DNA of 64,000 nucleotides from Tritrichomonas musculus (taxonomy: Eukaryota > Parabasalia > Tritrichomonadida > Tritrichomonadidae), in NCBI GenBank assembly GCA_039105265.1, contig JAPFFF010000039.1, forward strand, positions 1,398,171 through 1,462,170. Direction: 5' to 3'. Both the position numbers and the translations under genes were made by a program. Shown here one piece after another: positions 27,301 to 34,800 of this stretch. A model generated the notes under the pieces. The model worked only from the letters and a program-made list of their open reading frames with translations, did no database searches and was not told the DNA's origin. The number at the start of each line of letters is the position of its first letter. The stretch's first letter is position 1.

Positions 27301-27648
27301 ATGGACGTCAAAGTAATTGAGCCCATCACGCACTACCTCAAAGAGTTCGACACCCCTAACGACTTCGACTCATGGTACAAATCCCATCAAGAAGAGATGG
27401 ACAAGCTAACCACCCACAAGCTCAACAAGATGTACCACATCAACGGATATCGTGTCGCGAGAATCAAAGGTGTGCTATCACTCAAGAAAGCCCCGAAAGC
27501 GACAAAACCCAAAGAAGATGACTCGGAGACGGAACAGAGATTCATGGCTATCGAGAACGAGATATCCGAGATGAGTGACGACATCAAAAACATCAAGTTG
27601 GCGTTGCAGTCGATACAAGACTATTTCAATCAACTCATACCTGAATGA
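27301..27648 (+). CDS. Conserved Maverick protein with coiled-coil end (B/C), 115 aa
   Basis: Homologous to the 158-aa protein at 29,254-29,730. The shared N-terminal domain reads F-x(4)-[D/E]F-x-x-[W/F]Y-x(5)-[E/Q]-x-M...T..LNK[M/I]Y.I, followed by an [I/L]xLKK strand. The C-terminus of both is a short coiled coil (DDIKNIKLALQSI here). It converges on the packaging ATPase, whose 3' end overlaps it by a few bases. Role unknown, but conservation in two distant elements marks it as a core Maverick gene of this lineage. Confidence 0.6.
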   Translation: MDVKVIEPITHYLKEFDTPNDFDSWYKSHQEEMDKLTTHKLNKMYHINGYRVARIKGVLSLKKAPKATKPKEDDSETEQRFMAIENEISEMSDDIKNIKLALQSIQDYFNQLIPE

Positions 27649-28486
27649 ACGTCTCGCCACCGTCAACGACCTGAATGACCATATATGGATGGGAGTCGGG
27701 ATAGTTGGTCTTCAACGACATGATCTGCCCATATTTTTCGTAGAAGTCGTCGAAACAGAGATTCGAGGCGGACTGACTATAGATGTACCTCAGTTGTTGT
27801 TTGTTGAAACAGGGGAATATCATCAACGTGGTGATCTCGTTCTTGATGTGCGGCTTCAGGCCCTTCCATCCCTGAATCAATAGAAAGAAGGTCATGTTGG
27901 TGTGTCGACAACGACGGAGTAACTGAGAGAAGTACGATGTCTCATTCGTGAAGAGTTTGCTGTTACTGATGTCATCAAAGAGGACGAGTGTATGGAGGTA
28001 CTTCCGATGGAAGTCTTAGATGTGGAGGGTATCGAAGAGGTCATGGATCTCTTTTGGGGTGATGTTGAGTTGGGGGTCGTCTAGATTGTCTTCGAGATGG
28101 TTGTTCGTGATGGCATAGTACTCGTTCTTGGCTTTAATGAGCTTCTCTATGACTGTTTCGGCTGATGATTCACTGATGGTGATGATCGGTAAACGAGGTT
28201 CTATCAGTGATTTCAAGGCGAGGAAGGATCGATCACTTTCATTCCAATCTTTGGTTACGTAGACGAGTAGATGATGAGTATCCATTAATGCAATCTTGAT
28301 GATCTCTTCCAAAGCGATGACTGTCTTCCCCTGACCTTGCTTACCGACAATGACGTTAACGGAGTTGTATCTAACGTTGATCTCTGGATGAACCTTGTCT
28401 ATGAAGGCCCCACTCATGTCGTTCTTCTTAGTGGATAACACCTCATGGACCTTGTCTTTAACGATGTCTGACAGAGATGTACTCAT
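27635..28486 (-). pseudogene. Packaging ATPase fossil (B/C)
   Basis: P-loop packaging ATPase, the counterpart of the one in A. Walker A GKQGQGKT is clear after an N-terminal helical part, and a later segment reading towards 27,635 has the look of the C-terminal region of such ATPases. It is broken (about one or two breaks). The start at 28,486 is preceded by CTATTTTTATGG. Lies on the strand opposite to the conserved 115-aa gene. Confidence 0.65.
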
Positions 28487-28535
28487 GGTTTCTGTGCCAT
28501 AAAAATAGGTATCGTCTAGTGGGTGGTTCATCAGC

Positions 28536-28700
28536 TTACTCCAATAAATCATATTCATCGGCATCGGGATCTGGTGGAGCTGCCCAAGCAGCAGGATCGT
28601 GTTCAACAGGAACGGCAGTAGTGATAGTGGACCGTCTGGTGGGGTGATAAAAAATGACCCCCTCATCATAGGATTTACAGACCCCAAACATCGGCGCCAT
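28536..28700 (-). CDS. Small acidic protein (B/C), 54 aa
   Basis: Short open frame starting MAPMFGVCKSYDEG and ending DADEYDLLE, with an Ala/Pro/Asp-rich second half. A GATTTTTTGAG box lies directly before the ATG, as for other element genes, and codon use is GC-rich like B/C. It is the last B/C gene before the AT-rich D block and lies about 50 bp upstream of the ATPase. Function unknown. Confidence 0.4.
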   Translation of the reverse strand: MAPMFGVCKSYDEGVIFYHPTRRSTITTAVPVEHDPAAWAAPPDPDADEYDLLE

Positions 28701-28816
28701 GACTCAAAAAATCGCCACTTTTTCAAAATTAGCCCCCCATTTCATTCAAAAATCGGGTAGACACTTTTGAATAAATGACCAAAAATAAAAGATTGATGTC
28801 ATAGATGATGTACTGT

Positions 28817-29047
28817 TTATGAAGAGCTGTTTAATGAGTTTAATTCATTCTCAAGCTGATGAACTTTATTTTTGAGGCTGTTGATGTCTTCGATAAGAGA
28901 CTCACGAACGGCAAGACCATCAGAGCCCAACATTCCTGATTTGATATTGTTGAGACATTGTTTGTAATCATAACACTTTTCTTTCAATCCTCGTTTGATA
29001 CGTTTTAATTCTGGTATTTCTTTCTTGTATTCTGTTAGTTCACTCAT
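28817..29047 (-). CDS. Small coiled-coil protein (D), 76 aa
   Basis: Charged helical protein with a leucine-spaced coiled coil in the second half (LIEDINSLKNKVHQLENELNSL). No known domain. It is divergent from the 77-aa ORF at 29,062, with only 14 bp between the ATGs, so they would share one promoter region. Role unknown. Confidence 0.45.
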   Translation of the reverse strand: MSELTEYKKEIPELKRIKRGLKEKCYDYKQCLNNIKSGMLGSDGLAVRESLIEDINSLKNKVHQLENELNSLNSSS

Positions 29048-29061
29048 TTAATAACAATTAA

Positions 29062-29295
29062 ATGTCTGCTATTAATCAAATGAGAACCGTTCATGATGAT
29101 AAACACAAAAACTATTTTGATAGATTACAGTTAACGATGCAAAAGAAGAGAACAAAAATAAACTCAGCACCAACAGTGAAATGTTATAATGAAAAAGGTA
29201 ATGTATTTCATGAACCTCCTCCAAAAACGACTAAATCATTAAATCATCATGATTCACTTAATCATTCGGTGGTTGTCAGGAGCAACAACATTTAA
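29062..29295 (+). CDS. Small basic ORF (D), 77 aa
   Basis: Unknown. The N-terminal half is basic (QLTMQKKRTKINS) and the C-terminal part is rich in Ser, His and Asn. It overlaps the convergent 158-aa gene by about 40 bp, which is unusual and lowers confidence. It could instead be a chance frame. Confidence 0.35.
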   Translation: MSAINQMRTVHDDKHKNYFDRLQLTMQKKRTKINSAPTVKCYNEKGNVFHEPPPKTTKSLNHHDSLNHSVVVRSNNI

Positions 29296-29730
29296 AATGT
29301 ATTCATTGATGACTTTTGATTGTTGGTCAACAACATTTGAAAGCTTATTGATATGTTCCTCAAGTATTTTATTTTTATTGCTCAATTGATTGATTTGTTC
29401 AGTGAATTCATTCAATGATTCCTTTATCAATGATATATCAGCCTTGATGTTATCGTTTTCAAGTGTTTTAGTGATTGTGTTCCCAACTTTCTTCAAATAA
29501 ATGTCGCCACCACATCGTTTACCATCTTTACAATTGCGTTTAGTGATTTTGTATTCATTGCCGTCATTAGTGATGATTTTATAAATCTTGTTCAAATAGT
29601 TAGTCGTTTGTGTTTTCATTTGCTCGATATTCTTTTGATAGAACAAATTGAACTCTTCAACTGATTTAAACACTTTTGATTCATTAATGTTTTCGTTTAT
29701 TACTTTAAGTTCGTTGATGTTATCATTCAT
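29254..29730 (-). CDS. Conserved Maverick protein with coiled-coil end (D), 158 aa
   Basis: D homolog of the 115-aa protein at 27,301-27,648. Residues about 20-75 carry F-x-SVEEFNLFYQ...MKTQTTNYLNKIYKI. A short insert, CKDGKRCGG, precedes the conserved IYLKK strand. The C-terminal half is a coiled coil with Asn/Ile/Leu heptads. The extra Cys pair in the insert is absent from the B/C copy. It lies upstream of the small amphipathic protein gene's 5' side on the same strand. Confidence 0.55.
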   Translation of the reverse strand: MNDNINELKVINENINESKVFKSVEEFNLFYQKNIEQMKTQTTNYLNKIYKIITNDGNEYKITKRNCKDGKRCGGDIYLKKVGNTITKTLENDNIKADISLIKESLNEFTEQINQLSNKNKILEEHINKLSNVVDQQSKVINEYILNVVAPDNHRMIK

Positions 29731-29766
29731 TTATATTCATTTTAAATCATTATTTTTCATTGTTTT

Positions 29767-30021
29767 TCATTTAACTTCATTCAGTATTGATTTACCAAAT
29801 TTACCTACTTTGTCGACAGCATTTAAACCTGTATCAATTGCGTCAACTACTTGACCAACACCAGGAATGAATTGTGTGATTGGTTTGACTCTGTCCATGA
29901 TTTGCTTTCCAACATCAACAACTTTTGGAATTGCTTTAACTGCTTTCTGAGCGAATGATTTGACTTTGCCGCCAATTGATTTAAATGCGTTCTTGATTTT
30001 GTTGAATATACCCACACCCAT
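29767..30021 (-). CDS. Small amphipathic virion-type protein (D), 84 aa
   Basis: Starts MGVGIFNKIKNAFKSIGGKVKSFAQK, a basic amphipathic helix. The middle is Val/Pro/Ile-rich with GVGQVVDAIDTGLNAVDKVG, a hydrophobic glycine-rich stretch. It is divergent from the capsid gene, exactly as in B/C, so gene order supports membership of the same family despite weak identity. A capsid-internal or membrane-active role is inferred. Confidence 0.55.
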   Translation of the reverse strand: MGVGIFNKIKNAFKSIGGKVKSFAQKAVKAIPKVVDVGKQIMDRVKPITQFIPGVGQVVDAIDTGLNAVDKVGKFGKSILNEVK

Positions 30022-30052
30022 AATTTAATTGATGATAAAAGTGATTTATTTC

Positions 30053-30060
30053 CTTTTTAT
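30053..30060 (+). promoter_or_regulatory. Maverick-type T-rich promoter box
   Basis: CTTTTTAT, ten bases before the capsid ATG at 30,071. Confidence 0.4.
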
Positions 30061-30070
30061 TCAATTATAA

Positions 30071-32023
30071 ATGTTATATCGAAACGAGAGAGCTCATAAT
30101 CTTCGCACTGAAACAGGAAACGTTCTTCATGCATTTGAAGAGATGAGAAACATGATTAATGTCAATGACGGTACACGTTCATTTTCATTTAGAACTGTTG
30201 ACTGTCATGACCAACCAGCTCCATTTCATCAAGGACAGTATTCACAAATCAGTTTAACTCATCCTGACCACTTCATCAGTGATATTGATAAAGGTTTCTT
30301 AACATTTCACGTTAAATTAGATTTATCATTGAATACGGATATGAGCAAATTAAATGAAATCAATGACCCCAACAACTTGTACAAGCTGTTTGTCGGTTTC
30401 AAATCATCAAACCAGTTGTTTGACAGGTTAGAGATTCTTCATAATAATGTCAATGTCGGATACCAACAGAATGAATGCATTCGTGAAGGCTTCTTATATT
30501 CTTCAGTTAAACCAGAAGCCGAGAAGAAACGCCGCAGATTCGTTCATTCATTGTGGGAAAACATTAGCAACTATTCACAGACACATGCAGGAGCTTATGT
30601 TAACTTGAATTCATTTAAGAACACAGGAAGAAGTGAAGTCGAATTTGATTTGAATGTTCCTTTTGATGATTTGCTCGCATTACAAGCATTTGATTTATTC
30701 CCTAACGGAATCATTGGTGATTTATCAATTCGTTTTCAAGTCAGTCCAGCTGGTCTTGTTTGGGCGGTATTAGACCCTTACACAGTTGCTGAAGCAAAAG
30801 TATTTCTTGAAGACAATGATTCAATATCGATGGAAGAATTAAACAGACTAAAGGAAATCAAAGCACGAGGACACCTCAAACATCAATTCACACAAATCGG
30901 TAATCAAGCTGTGATTCCAGGACCTGGAGACAATCCAGACCCACCATCACCTGAACCAACACCAACGAAATATCAATTGAAGTATGAATTGATAGACCAT
31001 TACATTCCTGCTTCAACAAATATTCCTGTTAATGAAAAACTTGAAACATTCACATTTATGTTCAGCTATACTGATGAAGAGTTTGCAGAGCTCGGAATTG
31101 AAAAGACAGATGATAACAAAGTAATTTGCAATAAACATTATCTGAAAGAACATCCAAGTGGAATACCTTCATCAAAGCATCCAGCAGGTAATGTTTATAT
31201 TAATTTTGTTTCTAAATCTGAAGCTAACAAGTTGATGAGCGCTCATTATTCAAAACAAACAGCAACACTTACTGTTAATCGAATGACAATCATGGCTTGT
31301 AAATCTAATATGCAAGGCTTTGGTGTTTGTGAAGCTACAAGACAAGGAATGGAAGACATTTTAAGACAAGGTTTAATCATTCCTTCACAAAAAGTTGATT
31401 ATCATGCTTTCCCAATCGCTCCAGCAGCAAACGGAATCAAGTCAACATTGAATATCCCATTAATCAATGCAACTAATTTATCAATCATGTTTCCAAAGCA
31501 TCATAATGATTTAACTGTCTTTGAAAATCCAGTTTATCAAAACTGTTTCTTGAATATTGGTGGAAAGAACTTCCCAGACGAAAACGTTTCAACCATTGGT
31601 GCACGATTCTTTGAGAATCAATTAACGGCTGGTGATTTAGATGCAATTACTCTTTCATGCACAAAGGAATTTGAAGATTCGATGACAATGCCAAAGAATG
31701 ACCCGAATGGTAAGAGATACAACAACACAATCAGTGATGCAACATCATTTGTTTTCAATATTCAAACTGAACGAGCGAGTGCAGGGTATACATTCGACGG
31801 ACTTGATGGGGGATTTGGAAACGTGCAAATACAAGTCAATGGAATGCCTATCTATACTGGAGATGATGACACATATTTCAATGTTGTTGAACCAAACGGA
31901 ACAATTGTCAGACCTCCTCCCGTTCAACTTTGGATAACTAGGGACTCTTACTTTAAACTATCACTCGAAGGTTTGGAATATGTTGACGACGAATCACCAC
32001 AAGGAAGTCAAGCAAATGAATAA
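30071..32023 (+). CDS. Capsid-like protein (D), 650 aa
   Basis: Full-length homolog of the 573-aa protein of B/C. Shared blocks are SLTHPDHFISDIDKGFL, FVGFKSS, SLWENISNY...GAYVNL, PFDDLLALQAFDLFPNGIIGD, AGLVWAVLDP, HQFTQIGNQAV, GFGVCEATRQGMEDI, IPLINATNLSIMFPKHHND, and ATSFVFNIQTERASAGYTFDGLDGG. An insertion of about 80 residues near 285-380, beginning with a Pro-rich linker (DNPDPPSPEPTPTK), is absent from B/C. It may be an extra surface domain. The protein ends with PQGSQANE, a tail also found on the neighbouring HNH protein. Confidence 0.65.
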   Translation: MLYRNERAHNLRTETGNVLHAFEEMRNMINVNDGTRSFSFRTVDCHDQPAPFHQGQYSQISLTHPDHFISDIDKGFLTFHVKLDLSLNTDMSKLNEINDPNNLYKLFVGFKSSNQLFDRLEILHNNVNVGYQQNECIREGFLYSSVKPEAEKKRRRFVHSLWENISNYSQTHAGAYVNLNSFKNTGRSEVEFDLNVPFDDLLALQAFDLFPNGIIGDLSIRFQVSPAGLVWAVLDPYTVAEAKVFLEDNDSISMEELNRLKEIKARGHLKHQFTQIGNQAVIPGPGDNPDPPSPEPTPTKYQLKYELIDHYIPASTNIPVNEKLETFTFMFSYTDEEFAELGIEKTDDNKVICNKHYLKEHPSGIPSSKHPAGNVYINFVSKSEANKLMSAHYSKQTATLTVNRMTIMACKSNMQGFGVCEATRQGMEDILRQGLIIPSQKVDYHAFPIAPAANGIKSTLNIPLINATNLSIMFPKHHNDLTVFENPVYQNCFLNIGGKNFPDENVSTIGARFFENQLTAGDLDAITLSCTKEFEDSMTMPKNDPNGKRYNNTISDATSFVFNIQTERASAGYTFDGLDGGFGNVQIQVNGMPIYTGDDDTYFNVVEPNGTIVRPPPVQLWITRDSYFKLSLEGLEYVDDESPQGSQANE

Positions 32024-32066
32024 AAATAATGATTTAATTTGATGATTAAGTTTTTAAATTGATTTT

Positions 32067-32075
32067 TTATTTTTG
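32067..32075 (+). promoter_or_regulatory. Maverick-type T-rich promoter box
   Basis: TTATTTTTG, eight bases before the ATG at 32,084. Confidence 0.45.
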
Positions 32076-32083
32076 TTTCATAA

Positions 32084-32722
32084 ATGACCGAACAAGCAGC
32101 TGAGTTTGTACAATTAAAAGGATATGATGATTATGAAATATTGTCTGTTTATCCATTTACAATTAGACGTAAAGACAATCATTATGAAGTTAGTGAATTC
32201 AATGATAAAGGATATATATCAGTTTATTTGAATCGCAGAAAGATAAGAAAACATGTACTGATTGCTAATCAATTTATTCCGAATGATGACCCTGAGCACA
32301 AAATTGTTGTTGACCACATAAATAGAGATACAACAGATTATCATTTATCTAACTTAAGACATGCTACAATATCAACAAACAGTCGAAATAAATCAGGGAA
32401 TAAATCTAGAACATTTCGATTTATTAAAGCTTTACCAAGAGATGCAATAAAAATAACCGATTATGAAGTTTACCATAAATCAGGTTCTGTTATACATCAT
32501 TTTGAAGATTATTATTGGTCAAATGGTTTCTTTTATTATTTCAATGGAGATGATTACAGAATTATGCATATTAATGAAAACAATCAAGGCTATAAATACG
32601 TTTATTTATTAAACACTGAAGGTCAAAATGTTTGTGTTCAAGTAGCAAAGTTCAAGAGACTTTATAATTTAATTGAATATCATGACGATTCAACACCAGA
32701 AGGTTCACAAGCAAATGAATAA
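32084..32722 (+). CDS. HNH endonuclease with capsid-like tail (D), 212 aa
   Basis: HNH nuclease of the free-standing homing type. The N-terminal part (about 15-70) resembles a NUMOD4-like DNA-binding module (YPFTIRRK...). The HNH core is VDHINRDTTDYHLSNLRHAT near 85-105. The C-terminal 80 residues are shared with the HNH protein at 41,857-42,555. The last 15 residues (EYHDDSTPEGSQANE) copy the tail of the capsid gene just upstream; the related HNH protein at 41,857 ends before this point. This suggests the nuclease gene entered next to the capsid gene and took over a copy of its 3' end. Confidence 0.75.
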   Translation: MTEQAAEFVQLKGYDDYEILSVYPFTIRRKDNHYEVSEFNDKGYISVYLNRRKIRKHVLIANQFIPNDDPEHKIVVDHINRDTTDYHLSNLRHATISTNSRNKSGNKSRTFRFIKALPRDAIKITDYEVYHKSGSVIHHFEDYYWSNGFFYYFNGDDYRIMHINENNQGYKYVYLLNTEGQNVCVQVAKFKRLYNLIEYHDDSTPEGSQANE

Positions 32723-32763
32723 ATGAATTGATTTCATTAAATAATCATCATTAAATAATATCT

Positions 32764-32772
32764 TTATTTTTG
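32764..32772 (+). promoter_or_regulatory. Maverick-type T-rich promoter box
   Basis: TTATTTTTG, eight bases before the integrase ATG at 32,781, the same spacing as for the HNH gene. Confidence 0.45.
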
Positions 32773-32780
32773 CGATTCAA

Positions 32781-33869
32781 ATGGAAGACTACAAGGAATC
32801 AATCAACTATCCTTTCAAATCTAAATACAAGTACATCAAAGACACAAATATTAAAACAGACCCTTATATTCCAGATTACCAATTGAAAACAGTAAAGAAA
32901 CTATCAAAACCTGACTTTTCATTTGAACCGTACGCTTACGAAATCGATATAATGTTTGCATTAAACAAAGCTTATCTCGTCCTAATCAATGTAAACACCA
33001 AATACTTAATTGTTGAACCAATTGATTACAAATCTGAGTTTTACATAATCAAAGTAATTGATAAACTAGTCAATAAAAGGAATATCAGAATTGAAACAAT
33101 TAAATGTGATGGTGAAAAGGCTTTTATATCAAATGCATTCAAAAGTTATTGCAACGGTGAAGAGCAAAGATATCAATTAGACAAACACACAATTAAATTC
33201 AAAGCACCAAACAAAATAAAGTTAATCATTGATGATTCACCTTTCACGAATGCACATAAATGTGTTGATGCAGTAATCAGAACATTACGAAATGCTTTCG
33301 GTCAATCACAACAACGAATGACAAACAATGTATTGATACAACAAACGGTTGCATGGTACAATAACACACCTCATTCATCTCTTCGCTTATTGAATCCTTT
33401 ATACACATCATTTGATGAAGAAACTGATTTATACCTTGACAAACGACAATCAAAATACATTTATCTAACACCTCAACAGATGCAAGACGACCGCGACCTT
33501 GAATGGCAATACATAAGAGCGAAATCAATGCAATTGAAAGAGATTCAACAAAAACAACGATTTAAAGGTCTTCTATCATACAAACCAAAAAATATAATAC
33601 TCATTCACACCGATTACGGAAAAACAGAAAAGAAACATGAAAAGCGAAGAAGAGTGTTCAATGAACTCGCTGAATTCATTTGCTATGAGTCTGGAAACGT
33701 TAAATGTAAACTATTAAAACCTTTGCGTCAAACTAACAAAACACTGAAGAACAAAACAATAATAACAGTTCCAATCATGTACACAAAAAATGTTTGTTCA
33801 TCAATAGATGATTTGAATGATGATTATAAAATATTCTTTTTGGCTTATAAAACGCAAAATGAAAGCTAA
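32781..33869 (+). CDS. Retroviral-type integrase (D), 362 aa
   Basis: Maverick rve integrase. The core begins near residue 50 with YEIDIMFA. The second acidic block is IKCDGEKAF near 113-121. After a VDAVIRTLRNAFG helix comes the WYNNTPHSSL motif typical of rve enzymes (near 192-201). The C-terminal 150 residues are basic and strand-rich. It lies between the HNH gene and the minor capsid-like fossil on the same strand. In A and B/C the integrase is far from the capsid gene, so gene order has been reshuffled. Confidence 0.75.
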   Translation: MEDYKESINYPFKSKYKYIKDTNIKTDPYIPDYQLKTVKKLSKPDFSFEPYAYEIDIMFALNKAYLVLINVNTKYLIVEPIDYKSEFYIIKVIDKLVNKRNIRIETIKCDGEKAFISNAFKSYCNGEEQRYQLDKHTIKFKAPNKIKLIIDDSPFTNAHKCVDAVIRTLRNAFGQSQQRMTNNVLIQQTVAWYNNTPHSSLRLLNPLYTSFDEETDLYLDKRQSKYIYLTPQQMQDDRDLEWQYIRAKSMQLKEIQQKQRFKGLLSYKPKNIILIHTDYGKTEKKHEKRRRVFNELAEFICYESGNVKCKLLKPLRQTNKTLKNKTIITVPIMYTKNVCSSIDDLNDDYKIFFLAYKTQNES

Positions 33870-34209
33870 ACAAAACACAACAAAAAGATACTATCACACA
33901 TAAACAAAAGATTTTAATCTTCCTGATGATTTCGTTTATAGTCGCAACAAGAAGTACATTGTTGTTCAGTATTGCGGGGGTGTTGTCAATCAACATATTG
34001 TCGGTGATTTGATGGTTCATTCAGATATAGTTGAATTCATGCCTTTCTGCGACCATTTCATTATGCTTGCTAACAGAAGACAAACCAAATACAGGAAATA
34101 TGAGTGTCTGAACAACACAAAAAAAGAATATCATTTATGGTTCACAGACATGAAAGGAAACGTTATTGAACCTGAATCATTTATATTCAGTTGCTTATTA
34201 ATTTATTGA
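33870..34209 (+). pseudogene. Minor capsid-like protein fossil (D)
   Basis: D member of the family seen at 24,497-25,000 and 42,575-42,913. Visible are LPDDFVYSRNKKYIVVQYC, a KYRKYE block and the ending LWFTDMKGNVIEPESF...LLIY. It is broken (about one break) and diverged from the other two. It lies downstream of the integrase rather than beside the capsid gene. Confidence 0.55.
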
Positions 34210-34216
34210 ATTCAAA

Positions 34217-34747
34217 ATGAATAACAATCATTCACCTCCAGTGTTTGAAGCTTTTTTTGGACCTTCATCATATAAACCACCTGAACACTATCCAAACACA
34301 CCAAAATTCGTTAACATCACTGAAGGACCACCACCAACATGTGATTATTATATTCCTCGCAAATTCAGAAACATAAGAAGCCCGCCACCAACATTTAAAC
34401 AACACCCTGCACTCGAAAGAAGAGTTCGAATAAGAGAGAAGTTATTTGAGCAATTACAAGATGACCCAATATATGAAGTGTATGCCAAAGAAAAACAAAG
34501 ACAAGTTGAATCAATAAAAGCTAAACAACGAACCAACAGAATCAAATCATCATTCATTCAACAACCAAACCCTCCTTCACCGTCAATGATTTGGAATGAT
34601 TCGAGATATTGGAATCAATTGAGAAACACCGATGAATCACTTGATAAAACTGAAATCACTCCGTTCGATGCTGATTTGAGTCCAACACGTAGACTCAGCA
34701 CATCCAAACATCGAAGACCAAAACGCAAAATGAGTGAACAAAAATAA
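34217..34747 (+). CDS. Proline-rich Maverick protein (D), 176 aa
   Basis: Starts MNNNHSPPVFEAFFGPSSYKPP. It is rich in Pro, Ser and Arg, has a basic helix near 70-105 (RRVRIREKLFEQLQD, EKQRQVESIKAKQR) and a strongly basic C-terminus (SKHRRPKRKMSEQK). Probably disordered and nucleic-acid binding. Starts eight bases after the minor capsid-like fossil, in the same direction. No homolog is clear, though A also has a proline-rich gene. Confidence 0.5.
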   Translation: MNNNHSPPVFEAFFGPSSYKPPEHYPNTPKFVNITEGPPPTCDYYIPRKFRNIRSPPPTFKQHPALERRVRIREKLFEQLQDDPIYEVYAKEKQRQVESIKAKQRTNRIKSSFIQQPNPPSPSMIWNDSRYWNQLRNTDESLDKTEITPFDADLSPTRRLSTSKHRRPKRKMSEQK

Positions 34748-34800
34748 AAGTAATCAACATGATTCAATGAATATCATTTCATTTATTTTTATTCTCTGAT

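Larger units (their letters stand above)
8456..28740. mobile_element. Maverick/Polinton fossil block B/C
   Basis: GC-richer block with polymerase B, integrase, terminal-side protein, fibre, minor and major capsid candidates, amphipathic proteins and packaging ATPase. Without its two later insertions it is about 16 kb, normal for a complete Maverick. The gene set is complementary across 20,570, which favours one element. A duplicated small amphipathic gene and a terminal-type sequence at 20,570-20,750 favour two abutting partial ones. It is broken, with several breaks, and is older than the mariner-bearing element nested in it. Confidence 0.65.

Noticed and set aside
682-30021. Many long antisense frames, for example opposite the polymerase (11,771-12,268) and the fibre (22,615-23,145)
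   Set aside because: They mirror coding repeats or codon bias of the real gene on the other strand and have no promoter box.
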